A stretch of 42,346 nucleotides of DNA from Betaproteobacteria bacterium (lineage in GTDB: Bacteria > Pseudomonadota > Gammaproteobacteria > Burkholderiales > SG8-39): contig SCTX01000116.1 of the NCBI GenBank assembly GCA_004298385.1, forward strand, positions 1-42,346, in the 5' to 3' direction. Position 1 is the stretch's first letter. Each line of letters begins with the position of its first letter. This document shows, piece by piece, positions 15,281-27,652 of this stretch. The notes under the pieces were generated by a model, which was given only the letters and a program-made list of their open reading frames with translations, was not told where the DNA came from and did not search any database. The translations under genes and the position numbers were made by a program.

Positions 15281-16702
15281 TCAGCTTAGCTCGTTGATCA
15301 CCATTTTCACGCAGCCCTCGAGGTCGAAGCCGCGCCCCACCGCCACGCGGCGCGCGCCGGGCGAGCCGGCGGCGGTGACGCCTGCCGCGCGCTCCCAGCC
15401 GGAGGCGTCCGAGGCGCCGAGATCGTAGATGTATTTTACCAGGCGCAGGCGGTCCTCGGCGCCGACGCCGGCCTTGCCCACGTAGTACTTCTTCACCATG
15501 TCCGCGGTCTCGGGGTTCTGCAGATCGAGGCCGGAGGGTGCGGTCAGAACCGGGCCGCCGCACAGTTCGCACAGAAAGGTGACGTAGCTCTCGCGCGTGC
15601 CGGACACGGTCAGGCCGGCGAGGTTGCAGGCGACCGGATCGGGGACGCAGATGCCCTCGACGATCTGCACGCGATTGAGTGCCGTGTAGCGCAGCGCTTC
15701 GAGCAGTTGCGCGGTCTGGATCATTTCGGCGATGGTGCCGCGGATCGCACCCACGCCCTCCAGCCCGTTGTAACGCGCCATCAACTGCGCGGCGCCGATC
15801 AGTTTCTTGGTGCCGCGCGGTTCCCTGATCAGCACGCCTGTGCGGTGCAGGGTGGTGAAATAGCCCAGCAGTTCGCGCGTGAACTCGAATTCGCCGTCCA
15901 TGAACACGCGATCGTTCGGCACGAACACGTCGTTGAAGATGACCGTGGCATCGTGGTGGAAACTGCTGTGGCTGAGCGGCCGGTCGAAGCGGAAGCGCTC
16001 GCCCCACGGGGCGCCGGCGTAGTTCGAGATCATCACCACGCCGGGCGTATTGGCCGACACCGCGCAGGCCACCGACCAATCGGCGTCGGCGGAGCCCATG
16101 CCGTGCGTGGGCAGCACCAGCAGTTCGTTGGCGAGCGCGGCAGAGGTGACCGAGGTCTTGGCTCCGCGGATCACAATGCCGTCCTTCCGGCGTTCGATCA
16201 CGCGCAGCCACAGGTCGGGATCAGCCTGGCCCGAGGGTGGCTTGGAGCGGTCGCCCTTGGCGTCGGTCATGGCGAAGGCGCCGTGCAGGTCGTTGCGCGC
16301 AAACCAATCCACGTAGGCATCGATGCGCGGCGTATAGGACTTGCCGTACTTGGCGTCCATCTTGCGGGCGAGGATCTGCAGCCCGGTGAGCCCCGCGGCC
16401 ATGGCGCCGTGCGCATCGCCCGGCATGGTCTCCTCCATTTCGACGAACTTCAGCAGGTCCTCGCGGCTGCGCGGGGGCGCCAGCCAGCGGTGGATGCGCT
16501 CGCCGTCGGGGAGCGTCATGGTGCGTAGCGCCAGCGTCGCGGCGTCCTCGTCCGCGCCGTGGCCGTACTGTCGCGAGTTCTCCAGTGCGCGCAGGCCGAA
16601 ATCGGGATGAGCTACCACGTCCTTGATGCGCTCGCCGGCGTAATACACAACGCGGTCGTCGCGCAGGCTATCGAGGTACTGCTTGGCTGTTCTGAGTGCC
16701 AC
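15281..16702 (-). CDS. 4-hydroxyphenylacetate 3-hydroxylase / 4-hydroxybutyryl-CoA dehydratase family flavoprotein
   Basis: 473 residues from GTG 16702; GGAGGTG 6 bases upstream marks this start over the TTG at 16720. The beginning (VALRTAKQYLDSLRDDRVVY) is typical of this acyl-CoA-dehydrogenase-like flavin family. Further marks: AFAMTDAKGDRSKPPS, IRGAKTSVTSAALANELLVL, FNDVFVPNDRVF. 4-Hydroxybutyryl-CoA dehydratase binds [4Fe-4S] through three Cys and one His. Here the His remains (TTLHRTG) but the Cys seven residues later is Arg, and the Cys pair in the N-terminal domain is missing (EETMPGDAHGAM). It is therefore a cluster-free relative, perhaps an FADH2-dependent hydroxylase or a flavin-only dehydratase. 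The CoA-transferase gene lies upstream on the same strand. Confidence 0.8.
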   Translation of the reverse strand: MALRTAKQYLDSLRDDRVVYYAGERIKDVVAHPDFGLRALENSRQYGHGADEDAATLALRTMTLPDGERIHRWLAPPRSREDLLKFVEMEETMPGDAHGAMAAGLTGLQILARKMDAKYGKSYTPRIDAYVDWFARNDLHGAFAMTDAKGDRSKPPSGQADPDLWLRVIERRKDGIVIRGAKTSVTSAALANELLVLPTHGMGSADADWSVACAVSANTPGVVMISNYAGAPWGERFRFDRPLSHSSFHHDATVIFNDVFVPNDRVFMDGEFEFTRELLGYFTTLHRTGVLIREPRGTKKLIGAAQLMARYNGLEGVGAIRGTIAEMIQTAQLLEALRYTALNRVQIVEGICVPDPVACNLAGLTVSGTRESYVTFLCELCGGPVLTAPSGLDLQNPETADMVKKYYVGKAGVGAEDRLRLVKYIYDLGASDASGWERAAGVTAAGSPGARRVAVGRGFDLEGCVKMVINELS

Positions 16703-16938
16703 GAGTTTCACCTCCGTCAAATGACCCCCGGCAAAGCCGCGGGCTTACCTCGCTGAGTTATAGCCCGTCCGCCGCCGCAGCTCGGATTTGCTATTCCCCT
16801 CGCGTTCCCGCGCGTTCGCGGCAACGCCGCCGGCAATTGCGCGATTGCTGTTCTTTGGGAACCAACACAAGTTCACTGCCGCGCACGCAACGGCCCGCCG
16901 ATTTAAGGATGCCTGGCGGATTGATTTTCCCGACTCGC

Positions 16939-18150
16939 TTATGGCTTGGATTCCCCGCCGTCCGGTCCCCGGGTGGTCCCGTCTTCCATCAACTGGCGGA
17001 TATCGTCCTCGGAATACCCCGCTTCCCGCAACACTTCCGTGCTGTGCTCTCCGAGACGGGGCGCGTGGCGCTGGGGAAGGGGGCGGGACTTGGACCAGCG
17101 GGTGGGAACCGCCATGGTGCGGATCGGGCCCTCGGTGGGATGCACCACGTCCTGGAAGAAGCCCGTGGCCAGCAGGTGGGGATCTTCTTGAATCGATTCT
17201 GGAGTGTGCATGGGCATGGCGGGAATGTCGACCTGTTCCAGCAAGACCAGCCATTCCGCGGTGGTTTTGGTGGCCATGGTGTCGGCGAACAACTGGTATA
17301 GCTCGCCGATATGCTTGGCGATGTTCTGAGGACCGGTGTAGCGAGGCAAGTCCTTTAATTCCGGCCGCCCCACCATATCGAAAAATCGCTTCCATTGATC
17401 TCCGGTATAGGCTCCGGCGCAGATGTATCCATCCCGCGTCTTGTAGGGGCGGCGCTCGAACAACCGAGCATATCCCGTTGGGCCAATGGGGGGGCGAAAG
17501 GTATGGCCGAACAGGTGCGGGGTCATCATGAATTGGGCCATGGTTTCGAACATGGGAACTTCCACCGCCTGGCCGGCGCCGCTACGCTCGCGGTGCAGCA
17601 GCGCTGCCAGCACCGCGTACACTGCCACCAGTCCCACCCCCTGGTCAGCGATCCAGCCGGGTGCATAACGGGGCTCCCCGCCCATTTGGCCTTCCAGGGC
17701 GGCGAGACCGGAGGCTCCCTGGATCAGATCGTCGAAAGCGGCTCGCCCCGCGTAGGGTCCGTCCTGGCCGTAGCCCACCAATGCGCAATAGACGATGCGC
17801 GGATTGGCCGCCGCCACCTCCTCGTAACTCAAGCCCAGGCGGGCCATGGCTCGGGGGCGCACATTGAAGATCAGCGCATCGGCATCTTGAACCAGCCGCA
17901 GCAGCGCTTTGCGTCCGGCAGGACGCTTCAAGTCCAGCACCACGCTTCGCTTGCTGCGGTTCAGATGAAAGAACAGCGACGCCATGCCCGGATTGCGTCC
18001 GGCGGAAATGGTGCGCATCATGTCGCCGCCGGGCGGCGCTTCCACCTTGATGACGTCGGCCCCCAAATCTCCCATGGTCTGGGTGGCGTAGGGCCCCATG
18101 CCGATGGTGGTGAGATCGATGAGGCGAAAGCCTTCCAGGGGGCCGCTCAT
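16939..18150 (-). CDS. CaiB/BaiF (type III) CoA-transferase
   Basis: 403 residues from ATG 18150, preceded by GGAAAGGAAG. Type III CoA-transferase marks: LIDLTTIGMGPYATQTMGDL, ADVIKVEAPPGGD, NRSKRSVVLDLK, and the catalytic aspartate in GRAAFDDLIQGASG (Asp140). The C-terminal half (RDGYICAGAYTGDQWKRF, LLEQVDIPAMPMHTPESI) is also standard. It moves CoA from a donor thioester to a carboxylic acid. It stands upstream of the HpaB-like flavoprotein (about 236 bases) and near the mutase genes, so it could activate the acid they process. The 16703-16938 gap shows no gene. The C-terminal tail (DGTTRGPDGGESKP) is unremarkable. Confidence 0.88.
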   Translation of the reverse strand: MSGPLEGFRLIDLTTIGMGPYATQTMGDLGADVIKVEAPPGGDMMRTISAGRNPGMASLFFHLNRSKRSVVLDLKRPAGRKALLRLVQDADALIFNVRPRAMARLGLSYEEVAAANPRIVYCALVGYGQDGPYAGRAAFDDLIQGASGLAALEGQMGGEPRYAPGWIADQGVGLVAVYAVLAALLHRERSGAGQAVEVPMFETMAQFMMTPHLFGHTFRPPIGPTGYARLFERRPYKTRDGYICAGAYTGDQWKRFFDMVGRPELKDLPRYTGPQNIAKHIGELYQLFADTMATKTTAEWLVLLEQVDIPAMPMHTPESIQEDPHLLATGFFQDVVHPTEGPIRTMAVPTRWSKSRPLPQRHAPRLGEHSTEVLREAGYSEDDIRQLMEDGTTRGPDGGESKP

Positions 18151-18327
18151 GCGGGCTTCCTTTCCAAGTAGCACAACATAGCTGCCGCGGTTTTCCCCCA
18201 CGGCGCCATACCCAGCCACGATCCGAATGTTATAAGAAAACAGGCTGGCCGGGGGGCATTATTCCATTAGTTGCATCCAACAATCCCATGCGCTGGTCGG
18301 CGCGAAACACCAGTTCTATCGATTGCA

Positions 18328-19611
18328 TCAACGTGCGATCCGGGATAGAAGCTCGAAATATTCCGGGAAAGTCTTGCCGACGCATTGCGGATCATTGATG
18401 CGCACTGTCACGCCGCCCAGCGCGGCGAGGGAAAAACACATTGCCATGCGATGATCGTCGTAGGTGTCGATGGTGGCCTGGCGCAGCGCGGCGGGCGGGG
18501 TCACGCGCAGCCAGTCCTTGCCCTCCTCCGCCGTCGCGCCCAGTTTTCTCAATTCGGTCGCCATGGCGGCGATGCGGTCGGTTTCCTTGACGCGCCAACT
18601 GCCGATGTTGCGCAGGGTACAGGGGCCGTCGGCGAACAGCGCGACCACCGCGATGGTCATCGCCGCGTCGGGGATGTGATTGAAGTCGGCATCGATGGCT
18701 CGCAGTTTCCCTCCGGGCGGTGCGCTGGCCTCGATCCAATTCTCGCCCCTGGCGATGCGCGCGCCCATTTGCTCCAGGGCTTCGGCGAAGCGCACATCGC
18801 CTTGTACACTGGCGCGCCCCACCCCCTCGACCCGCACCGGTCCGCCGCCGATGGCGCCCGCCGCGAGAAAATAGGAAGCCGACGAGGCGTCCCCCTCCAC
18901 CCAGATCTCGCCCGGACTGCGGTAATGTGCGCCCGCGGGAATGGTGAACGCGGTCCAGCCCTCGCGCGCGACCTCGACGCCGAAGCGGCGCATCGTGTTC
19001 AGCGTGATCTCCACATAGGGCTTGGAAATCAGCTCGCCCTCGACGGCAATGGTGGTCTGCCGGCCGGTGAGCGGCGAAGCCATCAGCAACGCACTCAGGA
19101 ACTGGCTCGATACGTCTCCGCGCACGCGCACCTTTACGCCCGCATTGATCAGTGCAGGCTTCAGGTGCAGCGGCGGATATCCCGTCTTGCCAAGGTAATC
19201 TATTGAAGCGCCCAGACCGCGCAGCGCATCGACCAGATCGCCGATCGGCCGCTCATGCATGCGCGCCACGCCCGACAGACGATAGTCGCCGCCGCTGAGC
19301 GCCAGCGCCGCGGTCAGCGGCCGGAACGCGGTACCGGCGTTGCCAAGAAACAGCTCGGCGGCCTTGACCGGAATCGCGCCGCCCGCGCCGGTCACGACGG
19401 TCTCGGCGCCGTCCTGCTTAACGGCGATGCCGAGCGTGCGCAAGGCGTCCTGCATGACGCGCGTGTCGTCGGAAGCTAGCAGGTGGTGCAGGCGCGTATC
19501 GCCCGAGGCCAGGGCCGCGAGCAACAGTACGCGATTGGAAATGCTTTTCGATCCGGGCAGCTTGACCGTGCCTGCGACGCCGCGGATCGGGGCGAGATCG
19601 AGATATTCCAC
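18328..19611 (-). CDS. aroA: 3-phosphoshikimate 1-carboxyvinyltransferase (EPSP synthase)
   Basis: 427 residues from ATG 19611, normal length. Marks: [18 protein letters not shown] (residues about 19-36), [47 protein letters not shown], and [20 protein letters not shown]. It transfers enolpyruvate from PEP to shikimate 3-phosphate, the sixth step of the shikimate pathway. The LGNAGT loop is that of glyphosate-sensitive class I enzymes. It is the last gene of a reverse-strand unit after tyrA (24-base gap). cmk and rpsA, which normally follow aroA in betaproteobacteria, are absent; a CoA-transferase gene follows instead. Confidence 0.96.
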   Translation of the reverse strand: MEYLDLAPIRGVAGTVKLPGSKSISNRVLLLAALASGDTRLHHLLASDDTRVMQDALRTLGIAVKQDGAETVVTGAGGAIPVKAAELFLGNAGTAFRPLTAALALSGGDYRLSGVARMHERPIGDLVDALRGLGASIDYLGKTGYPPLHLKPALINAGVKVRVRGDVSSQFLSALLMASPLTGRQTTIAVEGELISKPYVEITLNTMRRFGVEVAREGWTAFTIPAGAHYRSPGEIWVEGDASSASYFLAAGAIGGGPVRVEGVGRASVQGDVRFAEALEQMGARIARGENWIEASAPPGGKLRAIDADFNHIPDAAMTIAVVALFADGPCTLRNIGSWRVKETDRIAAMATELRKLGATAEEGKDWLRVTPPAALRQATIDTYDDHRMAMCFSLAALGGVTVRINDPQCVGKTFPEYFELLSRIAR

Positions 19612-19635
19612 GGGGTAATCAGGCGGAAAACCGCG

Positions 19636-20511
19636 TCACTGCTGCTTCTTCAGCCATTTGTTGCGCGCCGCGCGCGCCCGCGTGAAGATTTTCTCCAGTC
19701 CCGCCGCGTCGCCCTTTTGCAGCAACTGTTTCATCTCGGCCAGCTCGCGCTGATAACCGGTGAGTTCCTGCAGCAGGGCTTTGCGGTTGGCGACACAGAT
19801 GTCGCGCCACATTTCCGGATGGCTGGAGGCGACACGGGTGAAATCGCGAAAGCCCCCGGCCGCATAGTCGAACAACTGCTTGCCGTTCGGATGGCGCGCC
19901 ACCTGGTCGACCAGGGCGTAAGACAGGAGATGCGGCAGATGGCTCACCGCCGCGAACACCCGGTCATGTTCCGCCGGGCGCATGCGAAACAGCTTCGCGC
20001 CGCAAAGCCGCCAGGCGGCGCGCACGCGGCGGATGCTGCGCTCGCTGTTCTCGGGCAGCGGCGTCAGCACCACCTTGCGCTGGCGGTACAGATCGGCACG
20101 GGCCGCCGCTACGCCGCTGTACTCGGCGCCAGCGATCGGGTGGCCGGGCACGAACTGCGCTGCGTGGCTGTTGAGCAGGCGGTAGGCGAGCGCCACGACA
20201 TCCTGCTTGGTACTGCCGCCATCGGTCACGACCGTGTCCGCCCCCAAATGCGGCGCGATGGCTTCCATGATCGTCCCCATCTGACCTACCGGCGTCGCGA
20301 TCAACACCAGGTCGGCTTCGACCACGACAGCCGGGTCGTCGCTGGCTTCGTCGATCACGCCGAGTTCAAGCGCGTGCTCGAGATTGGCCGCAGTGCGGCC
20401 CAGGCCGATGACACGTTTCGCCGCGCCGGCCGCCTTGAGCCCGAGCGCAAACGAGCCGCCGATCAGGCCGACACCGAAGATGACTACCTTATCGAGGCGG
20501 GGCCCTGCCAC
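19636..20511 (-). CDS. tyrA: Prephenate (or arogenate) dehydrogenase
   Basis: 291 residues from GTG 20511, five bases after the hisC stop; longer in-frame openings run back through hisC and have no family similarity. The N-terminal Rossmann fold reads KVVIFGVGLIGGSFALGLK. Further marks: ADLVLIATPVGQM, VTDGGSTKQDVV, FVPGHPIAGAEYSGV, SHLPHLLSYAL and GGFRDFTRVASSHPEMW. It oxidises prephenate to 4-hydroxyphenylpyruvate on the way to tyrosine. There is no fused chorismate mutase or EPSP synthase domain. The gene lies between hisC and aroA, the usual betaproteobacterial order. Confidence 0.93.
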   Translation of the reverse strand: MAGPRLDKVVIFGVGLIGGSFALGLKAAGAAKRVIGLGRTAANLEHALELGVIDEASDDPAVVVEADLVLIATPVGQMGTIMEAIAPHLGADTVVTDGGSTKQDVVALAYRLLNSHAAQFVPGHPIAGAEYSGVAAARADLYRQRKVVLTPLPENSERSIRRVRAAWRLCGAKLFRMRPAEHDRVFAAVSHLPHLLSYALVDQVARHPNGKQLFDYAAGGFRDFTRVASSHPEMWRDICVANRKALLQELTGYQRELAEMKQLLQKGDAAGLEKIFTRARAARNKWLKKQQ

Positions 20512-20516
20512 GCGCT

Positions 20517-21641
20517 TTAGGCCTTCTGCACCGCTTCCAGCGCATCGAGGAAGCGCGCGTTCTCGCTCGGCAGACCGACCGTCACACGCAAGTGGTCGGG
20601 CATGCCGTAATTGGCCAAGGGACGCACGATCACGCCTAGCCCTAACAGCTTCTGGAACACCGCGCCTGCCTGGCTCTTGCCGCCGGAGGGCGCGATTTTG
20701 ACGGTGACGAAGTTGCCGTACGAGGGGATCCAGGAAAGACCCAGCCGCTTGCATCCTTCGAGCAGTTGGGTCATGCCGGCGACGTTCAACTCGTAGCTCT
20801 CGCGTACGAAATCCTGGTCCGCGAGCGCGGCGACGGCCGCGCTAATGGCGAGGTTATTGACGTTGAACGGCTGGCGCACGCGGTTGAGCAGGGCCGCCAG
20901 CTCCGCATGGCAGACGGCGTAGCCGACCCGCAGGCCGGCAAGCCCATAGACCTTGGAGAAGGTGCGCATCACGATCAGCTTGGGAAAGCGCGCGAGCCAG
21001 GCGAGGCTCGGGCAGCGTACGGCCGGAGCTAGATACTCGTTATAGGCTTCGTCCAGCACGACGACGACGTTTTTGGGCGCGCGGGCGAGGAAGGACTCGA
21101 GCTCCGCGGCGCTGACCATGGTGCCGGTCGGATTGTTCGGATTGGCGATGAACACCACGTGGGTATCGGGCCGGATGGCGGCGAGCATCGCCTCCAGGTC
21201 GTGGCCGAAGTTTTTCGCCGGAACGACGATGTTGTGCGCGCCGCGCGCCTGCGTCGCCAGCAGGTAGATCGCGAAAGCGTGCTGCGAACTTACGGCCGAA
21301 CAGCCGGGCCCCAGAAACGCCATGCCCGCCAGCTCGATCACGTCGTTCGAGCCGTTGCCGAGCACGATCTGCTGCATGGTCACGCCCAGACGTTGCGACA
21401 GCGTCCGCGTCAGCTCGAAACCGTCGGGGTAGCGCGCCAGTTCCGGCAACGCCGCCTCGATCGCGGCAAGCGCATTTGGCGACGGCCCCCGCGGGTTCTC
21501 GTTCGAAGCCAGTTTCACGATCGAGCGCTCTTCGAGTCCGAGCTCGCGCGCGAGTTCGGCAATCGGCTTGCCCGGCGGATACGGCGCAATGGCGCGCACG
21601 TAGGCAGGAGACAGTTCGCACAGGTCCATGATGTCCGACAT
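20517..21641 (-). CDS. hisC: Histidinol-phosphate / aromatic aminotransferase
   Basis: 374 residues from ATG 21641. Fold-type I PLP enzyme: KLASNENPRGPSP (residues about 42-54), VLGNGSNDVIEL, ANPNNPTGTMV, VLDEAYNEYL, and the PLP lysine in RTFSKVYGLAGLRVGY. Because it sits between pheA and tyrA, it probably serves as the aromatic aminotransferase for phenylalanine and tyrosine, as well as or instead of acting in histidine synthesis. It starts 33 bases after the pheA stop. The symbol follows family naming (hisC2-like). Confidence 0.9.
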   Translation of the reverse strand: MSDIMDLCELSPAYVRAIAPYPPGKPIAELARELGLEERSIVKLASNENPRGPSPNALAAIEAALPELARYPDGFELTRTLSQRLGVTMQQIVLGNGSNDVIELAGMAFLGPGCSAVSSQHAFAIYLLATQARGAHNIVVPAKNFGHDLEAMLAAIRPDTHVVFIANPNNPTGTMVSAAELESFLARAPKNVVVVLDEAYNEYLAPAVRCPSLAWLARFPKLIVMRTFSKVYGLAGLRVGYAVCHAELAALLNRVRQPFNVNNLAISAAVAALADQDFVRESYELNVAGMTQLLEGCKRLGLSWIPSYGNFVTVKIAPSGGKSQAGAVFQKLLGLGVIVRPLANYGMPDHLRVTVGLPSENARFLDALEAVQKA

Positions 21642-21674
21642 GATATTGGGAGCGGCCGCTGGCGTGCTGAAGCG

Positions 21675-22742
21675 CTAGAGCACCGCAGCCGGATAAGAAC
21701 CGAGAATCTTGAGGAACGGCGCGAGCTTGTCCAGTTCGGCCAGCGCCTTCGCCACCTTGGGATCCTGGCGGTGGCCCTGCACATCGACATAGAACATGTA
21801 TTCCCAGCGCCCGGTACGCGCCGGGCGCGACTCCAGCCGGCTCATGCTGACGCCGTGCCTGGCGATGGGCGTCAGCAGCGCGTGCACCGCGCCGGGTCGG
21901 TTGGGCGCAGACATGACAATCGATGTGAGGTCCTTGCCGGAAGGCGCGGCATCGTGCTCGCCCAGCACCAGGAAACGCGTGGTGTTGTTGGGGTCGTCCT
22001 CGATATTCCTCGCCACCAGCTTGAGGCCGTGGCGCTGGACCGCGATATCGCCGGCGATAGCCGCCGCGCCCGCCTCCTCGGCCGCCAGGCGCGCCGCTTC
22101 GGAATTGCTCGCCACGGGAAAGCGCTCGGCATCGGGCAGCTTGCGGTTCAACCACTGGTTGCACTGCGCCAGCGATTGCGCATGGGAATAAACGCGCACG
22201 ATTTTCTTGAGCGAATCCGACTTGGACATCAGGTTCTGGCGCACGCGCAGCACCGTCTCGGCGCAGATCCTGAGCGGCGTGCTGAGCAGCAGATCGTGCG
22301 TCCTTCCGATCGCCCCTTCGCTCGAATTCTCCACCGGCGCTACGCCGTAATCGACGGCGCCGGTCTCGGCCTGGCGGAATACCTCGTCGATGGACGCGCA
22401 AGGCTGCGCGCGCACGCCGCTGCCGAACACCTTCAGTACCGCCATCTCGCTGAAGGTGCCGGCGGGGCCGAGATAGGACACCGCCAGCGGCTGCTCCAGC
22501 GCACGGCAGGCGGAGATGATTTCCGCATACACCCGGGCCAGCGCTTCCTTGCCGAGCGGGCCGGCGTTTTTTTCGATTATCCGGCGCAGCACTTGGGCTT
22601 CGCGCTCCGGCCGGTACACCTTGTTCCCTTGTTTCAGCTTGCCCACCGCAGCGGCAAGCCGGGCGCGCTGGTTCAGAGCGCCCAGCAAGCGCAGGTCGAG
22701 CGCGTCGATGCGCGCGCGCAGCTTGGCCAGCTCCTTGCTCAT
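21675..22742 (-). CDS. pheA: Bifunctional chorismate mutase / prephenate dehydratase (P-protein)
   Basis: 355 residues from ATG 22742. Three domains in order. The AroQ-type chorismate mutase is at about 1-90 (LRARIDALDLRLLGALNQRA, ALARVYAEIISACRALE). The prephenate dehydratase is at about 95-270 (VSYLGPAGTFSEMAVLKVFG, DYGVAPVENSSEGAIGRT, NTTRFLVLGEHD). A C-terminal ACT regulatory domain carries NRPGAVHALLTPIARHGV and MSRLESRPAR. The enzyme converts chorismate to phenylpyruvate, and the ESRP element suggests feedback inhibition by phenylalanine. It starts seven bases after the serA stop, so translation is closely linked. Confidence 0.95.
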   Translation of the reverse strand: MSKELAKLRARIDALDLRLLGALNQRARLAAAVGKLKQGNKVYRPEREAQVLRRIIEKNAGPLGKEALARVYAEIISACRALEQPLAVSYLGPAGTFSEMAVLKVFGSGVRAQPCASIDEVFRQAETGAVDYGVAPVENSSEGAIGRTHDLLLSTPLRICAETVLRVRQNLMSKSDSLKKIVRVYSHAQSLAQCNQWLNRKLPDAERFPVASNSEAARLAAEEAGAAAIAGDIAVQRHGLKLVARNIEDDPNNTTRFLVLGEHDAAPSGKDLTSIVMSAPNRPGAVHALLTPIARHGVSMSRLESRPARTGRWEYMFYVDVQGHRQDPKVAKALAELDKLAPFLKILGSYPAAVL

Positions 22743-22749
22743 TTCGGCG

Positions 22750-23940
22750 TCAATCCGCCACCGGCAAGTAACGCACCGCCAGCACCCCGCCGATCTTGCC
22801 CAGTTGCGCCACCAGCTCGCTCGTCGCGGCGCTGTCGACGTCGACCAGGGTGTAGGCCATCTCCCCTTTGGACTTGTTCAGCATGTTGTGGATGTTCAGG
22901 CCCGCCTTGGCGATGATGGTGGAAATCTGCGCCACCATATTGGGCACGTTGGCGTTGGCGATGGCGACGCGGTAGGGCGATTCGCGCGGCATGCTCATGT
23001 CCGGGAAATTGACCGCATTGGTCACATTGCCGTGCTCCAGGTATTCGCGCACCTGGTCCACCACCATCACGGCGCAATTGTCCTCGGCTTCGCGCGTGGA
23101 GGCGCCGAGGTGCGGCAGCGCGATCACGCCGGTCTCGCCCGCAAGCCGGCTGTCGGGGAAATCGGTCACGTAATACTTCAGCCTGTGCGCGGCGAGCGCC
23201 TGCACCACGGCCGCGCTGTCGACAATGCCTTCGCGCGAGAAATTAAGCAGGACGGTGCCCGGACGCACCAGCTCCAGGTTCTTGGCATTCAGCAGATTGC
23301 GCGTCTGCGGCAGCAGCGGTACATGCAAGGTCACGAAATGGCTCGCCTTCAGCACCTCGTCGATGGAATGCGCCTTCTTCACCTGCGCCGGCAGGCTCCA
23401 GGCCGCGTCCACGGTGATCTCCGGATCATAGCCGAGCACGTTCATGCCGAGGTTGATCGCCGCGTCGGCCACGAGGCTGCCGATCTTGCCCAGGCCGATG
23501 ACCCCGAGCGTATGCTGCGGCAGTTCCATGCCGGCGAACTGCTTCTTGCCTTCCTCGACGCGCTGCGCCAGCGCCTCGTCCTCGTCTTTGATGGCGCGCA
23601 CGAATTCCAGCGCCGGCGCAAGATTGCGCGCCGCAATCAGCATACCCGCCAGCACCAGTTCCTTCACCGCGTTGGCATTGGCGCCGGGCGCATTGAACAC
23701 GGGCACGCCGCGCTCGCTCATCGCTTTCACCGGGATGTTGTTGGTGCCGGCGCCGGCGCGGCCGATGGCCTTCACGGAAGGCGCGATTTTCATCTCGTGC
23801 AAATCCTGCGAACGCAGCAGGATGGCGTCGGGGTGCGCCGCTTCCTTGTCGATGTGGTAGCGCTCGGCTGGCAGGCGCTTCAGCCCGACCTGGGCGATGT
23901 TGTTCAGTACCAGTACTTCGAAAGGCTTGGACTTAGACAT
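22750..23940 (-). CDS. serA: D-3-phosphoglycerate dehydrogenase
   Basis: 396 residues from ATG 23940. Its first eight bases overlap the end of serC (ATGTCTAA). D-isomer 2-hydroxyacid dehydrogenase: [20 protein letters not shown], nucleotide-binding [46 protein letters not shown], and the catalytic His in [17 protein letters not shown]-terminal ACT domain ([20 protein letters not shown], about 320-396) suggests serine feedback. It catalyses the first committed step of serine synthesis. Placement between serC and pheA joins serine and aromatic synthesis in one unit. Confidence 0.94.
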   Translation of the reverse strand: MSKSKPFEVLVLNNIAQVGLKRLPAERYHIDKEAAHPDAILLRSQDLHEMKIAPSVKAIGRAGAGTNNIPVKAMSERGVPVFNAPGANANAVKELVLAGMLIAARNLAPALEFVRAIKDEDEALAQRVEEGKKQFAGMELPQHTLGVIGLGKIGSLVADAAINLGMNVLGYDPEITVDAAWSLPAQVKKAHSIDEVLKASHFVTLHVPLLPQTRNLLNAKNLELVRPGTVLLNFSREGIVDSAAVVQALAAHRLKYYVTDFPDSRLAGETGVIALPHLGASTREAEDNCAVMVVDQVREYLEHGNVTNAVNFPDMSMPRESPYRVAIANANVPNMVAQISTIIAKAGLNIHNMLNKSKGEMAYTLVDVDSAATSELVAQLGKIGGVLAVRYLPVAD

Positions 23941-25015
23941 GTTTGGCCTCGAACTCGCGCAGATACGCGACCAGTTGCCGCACCCCTTCGATGGGCATGG
24001 CGTTGTAGATCGAGGCGCGCATACCGCCGACCGAGCGGTGGCCTTTCAGTTGCACCATGCCGCGCGCCTTCGCCCCCTTGAGAAACTCCTCGTCCAGCGC
24101 CTCATGCCTGAGCTTGAACGGCACGTTCATGCGCGAGCGGTCGCGCGGCTCGACTGGGCTGACGAAGAATTTGCTCTGGTCGAGGTAATCATACAGGAGC
24201 TTGGCCTTGTCGATGTTGCGCCGCTCGATCTGTCCAAGCCCGCCCTGTGCTTTTAGCCACTTAAACACCAACCCGGCGATATAGATAGCGTAGGTCGGCG
24301 GCGTATTCAGCATGGAATCGGCCTCGGCCTGCTGCTTGTAGTCGAAAGCCGACGGGGTGAACGCCGCCGCCTGGCCGATCAGATCGTCGCGCACGATCAC
24401 CAGGGTCAGTCCCGCCGGCCCGATGTTCTTCTGCGCCCCGCCGTAAATCAAGCCATATTTCGCCACGTCCACCGGGCGCGACAGGATATGCGAGGACATG
24501 TCCGCCACCAGCGGCACCGCGCCGGTGTCGGGCACCCAGTGGTACTCCAGTCCGCCGATGGTTTCATTGGAACAGATGTGAACGTAGCCCGCGTCCTTGG
24601 ATAACTTCCAGCTTTGCTGCGGCGGAATATAGCTGAAGTTTCTGTCCTCGCTCGAGGCGGCGACATTCACGCTGCAGTATTTCTTCGCTTCCTTGATCGA
24701 TTTTTTCGACCATTCGCCGGTGTTGACGTAATCGGCCACGCTGCGGCCGCGCAGCAGGTTCATCGGCACGATGGCGTTCTCGGCGATGGCGCCTCCCTGC
24801 AGGAACAGCACCTTGTAGTTCGCCGGCACCGCCAGCAGTTCGCGCAGGTCTTTTTCCGCCTCGGCGTGTATCGAAATGAATTCCTTGCCGCGGTGGCTCA
24901 TTTCCATCACCGACATGCCGCTGCCATGCCAGTCGAGCATCTCCGTTGCGGCCTGCTGCAACACCGTCTCCGGCAATACCGCCGGACCCGCGCTGAAATT
25001 AAACACTCGTGCCAC
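23933..25015 (-). CDS. serC: Phosphoserine aminotransferase
   Basis: 360 residues from ATG 25015, with GAGGTAAT just upstream. Marks: [41 protein letters not shown], and the PLP lysine in [16 protein letters not shown]. The C-terminus has [20 protein letters not shown]. It transaminates 3-phosphohydroxypyruvate and may also act on 3-hydroxy-2-oxo-4-phosphobutanoate for pyridoxal phosphate synthesis. It follows gyrA by 45 bases and overlaps serA. Confidence 0.96.
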   Translation of the reverse strand: MARVFNFSAGPAVLPETVLQQAATEMLDWHGSGMSVMEMSHRGKEFISIHAEAEKDLRELLAVPANYKVLFLQGGAIAENAIVPMNLLRGRSVADYVNTGEWSKKSIKEAKKYCSVNVAASSEDRNFSYIPPQQSWKLSKDAGYVHICSNETIGGLEYHWVPDTGAVPLVADMSSHILSRPVDVAKYGLIYGGAQKNIGPAGLTLVIVRDDLIGQAAAFTPSAFDYKQQAEADSMLNTPPTYAIYIAGLVFKWLKAQGGLGQIERRNIDKAKLLYDYLDQSKFFVSPVEPRDRSRMNVPFKLRHEALDEEFLKGAKARGMVQLKGHRSVGGMRASIYNAMPIEGVRQLVAYLREFEAKHV

Positions 25016-25060
25016 GATTACCTCCTCAAATGCGTGATGCGTAACGGGTGGCGTTGCGCC

Positions 25061-27652
<2,592 letters not shown>

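Noticed and set aside
14970-16211. Long reverse-strand frame overlapping the HpaB-like gene
   Set aside because: Arg/His/Gly-rich low-complexity composition typical of an alternative frame in GC-rich coding DNA; the HpaB-like frame has the motifs and a start with Shine-Dalgarno.
21159-22916. Long forward frame opposite hisC and pheA
   Set aside because: Antisense shadow of well-identified genes, with no start signal.
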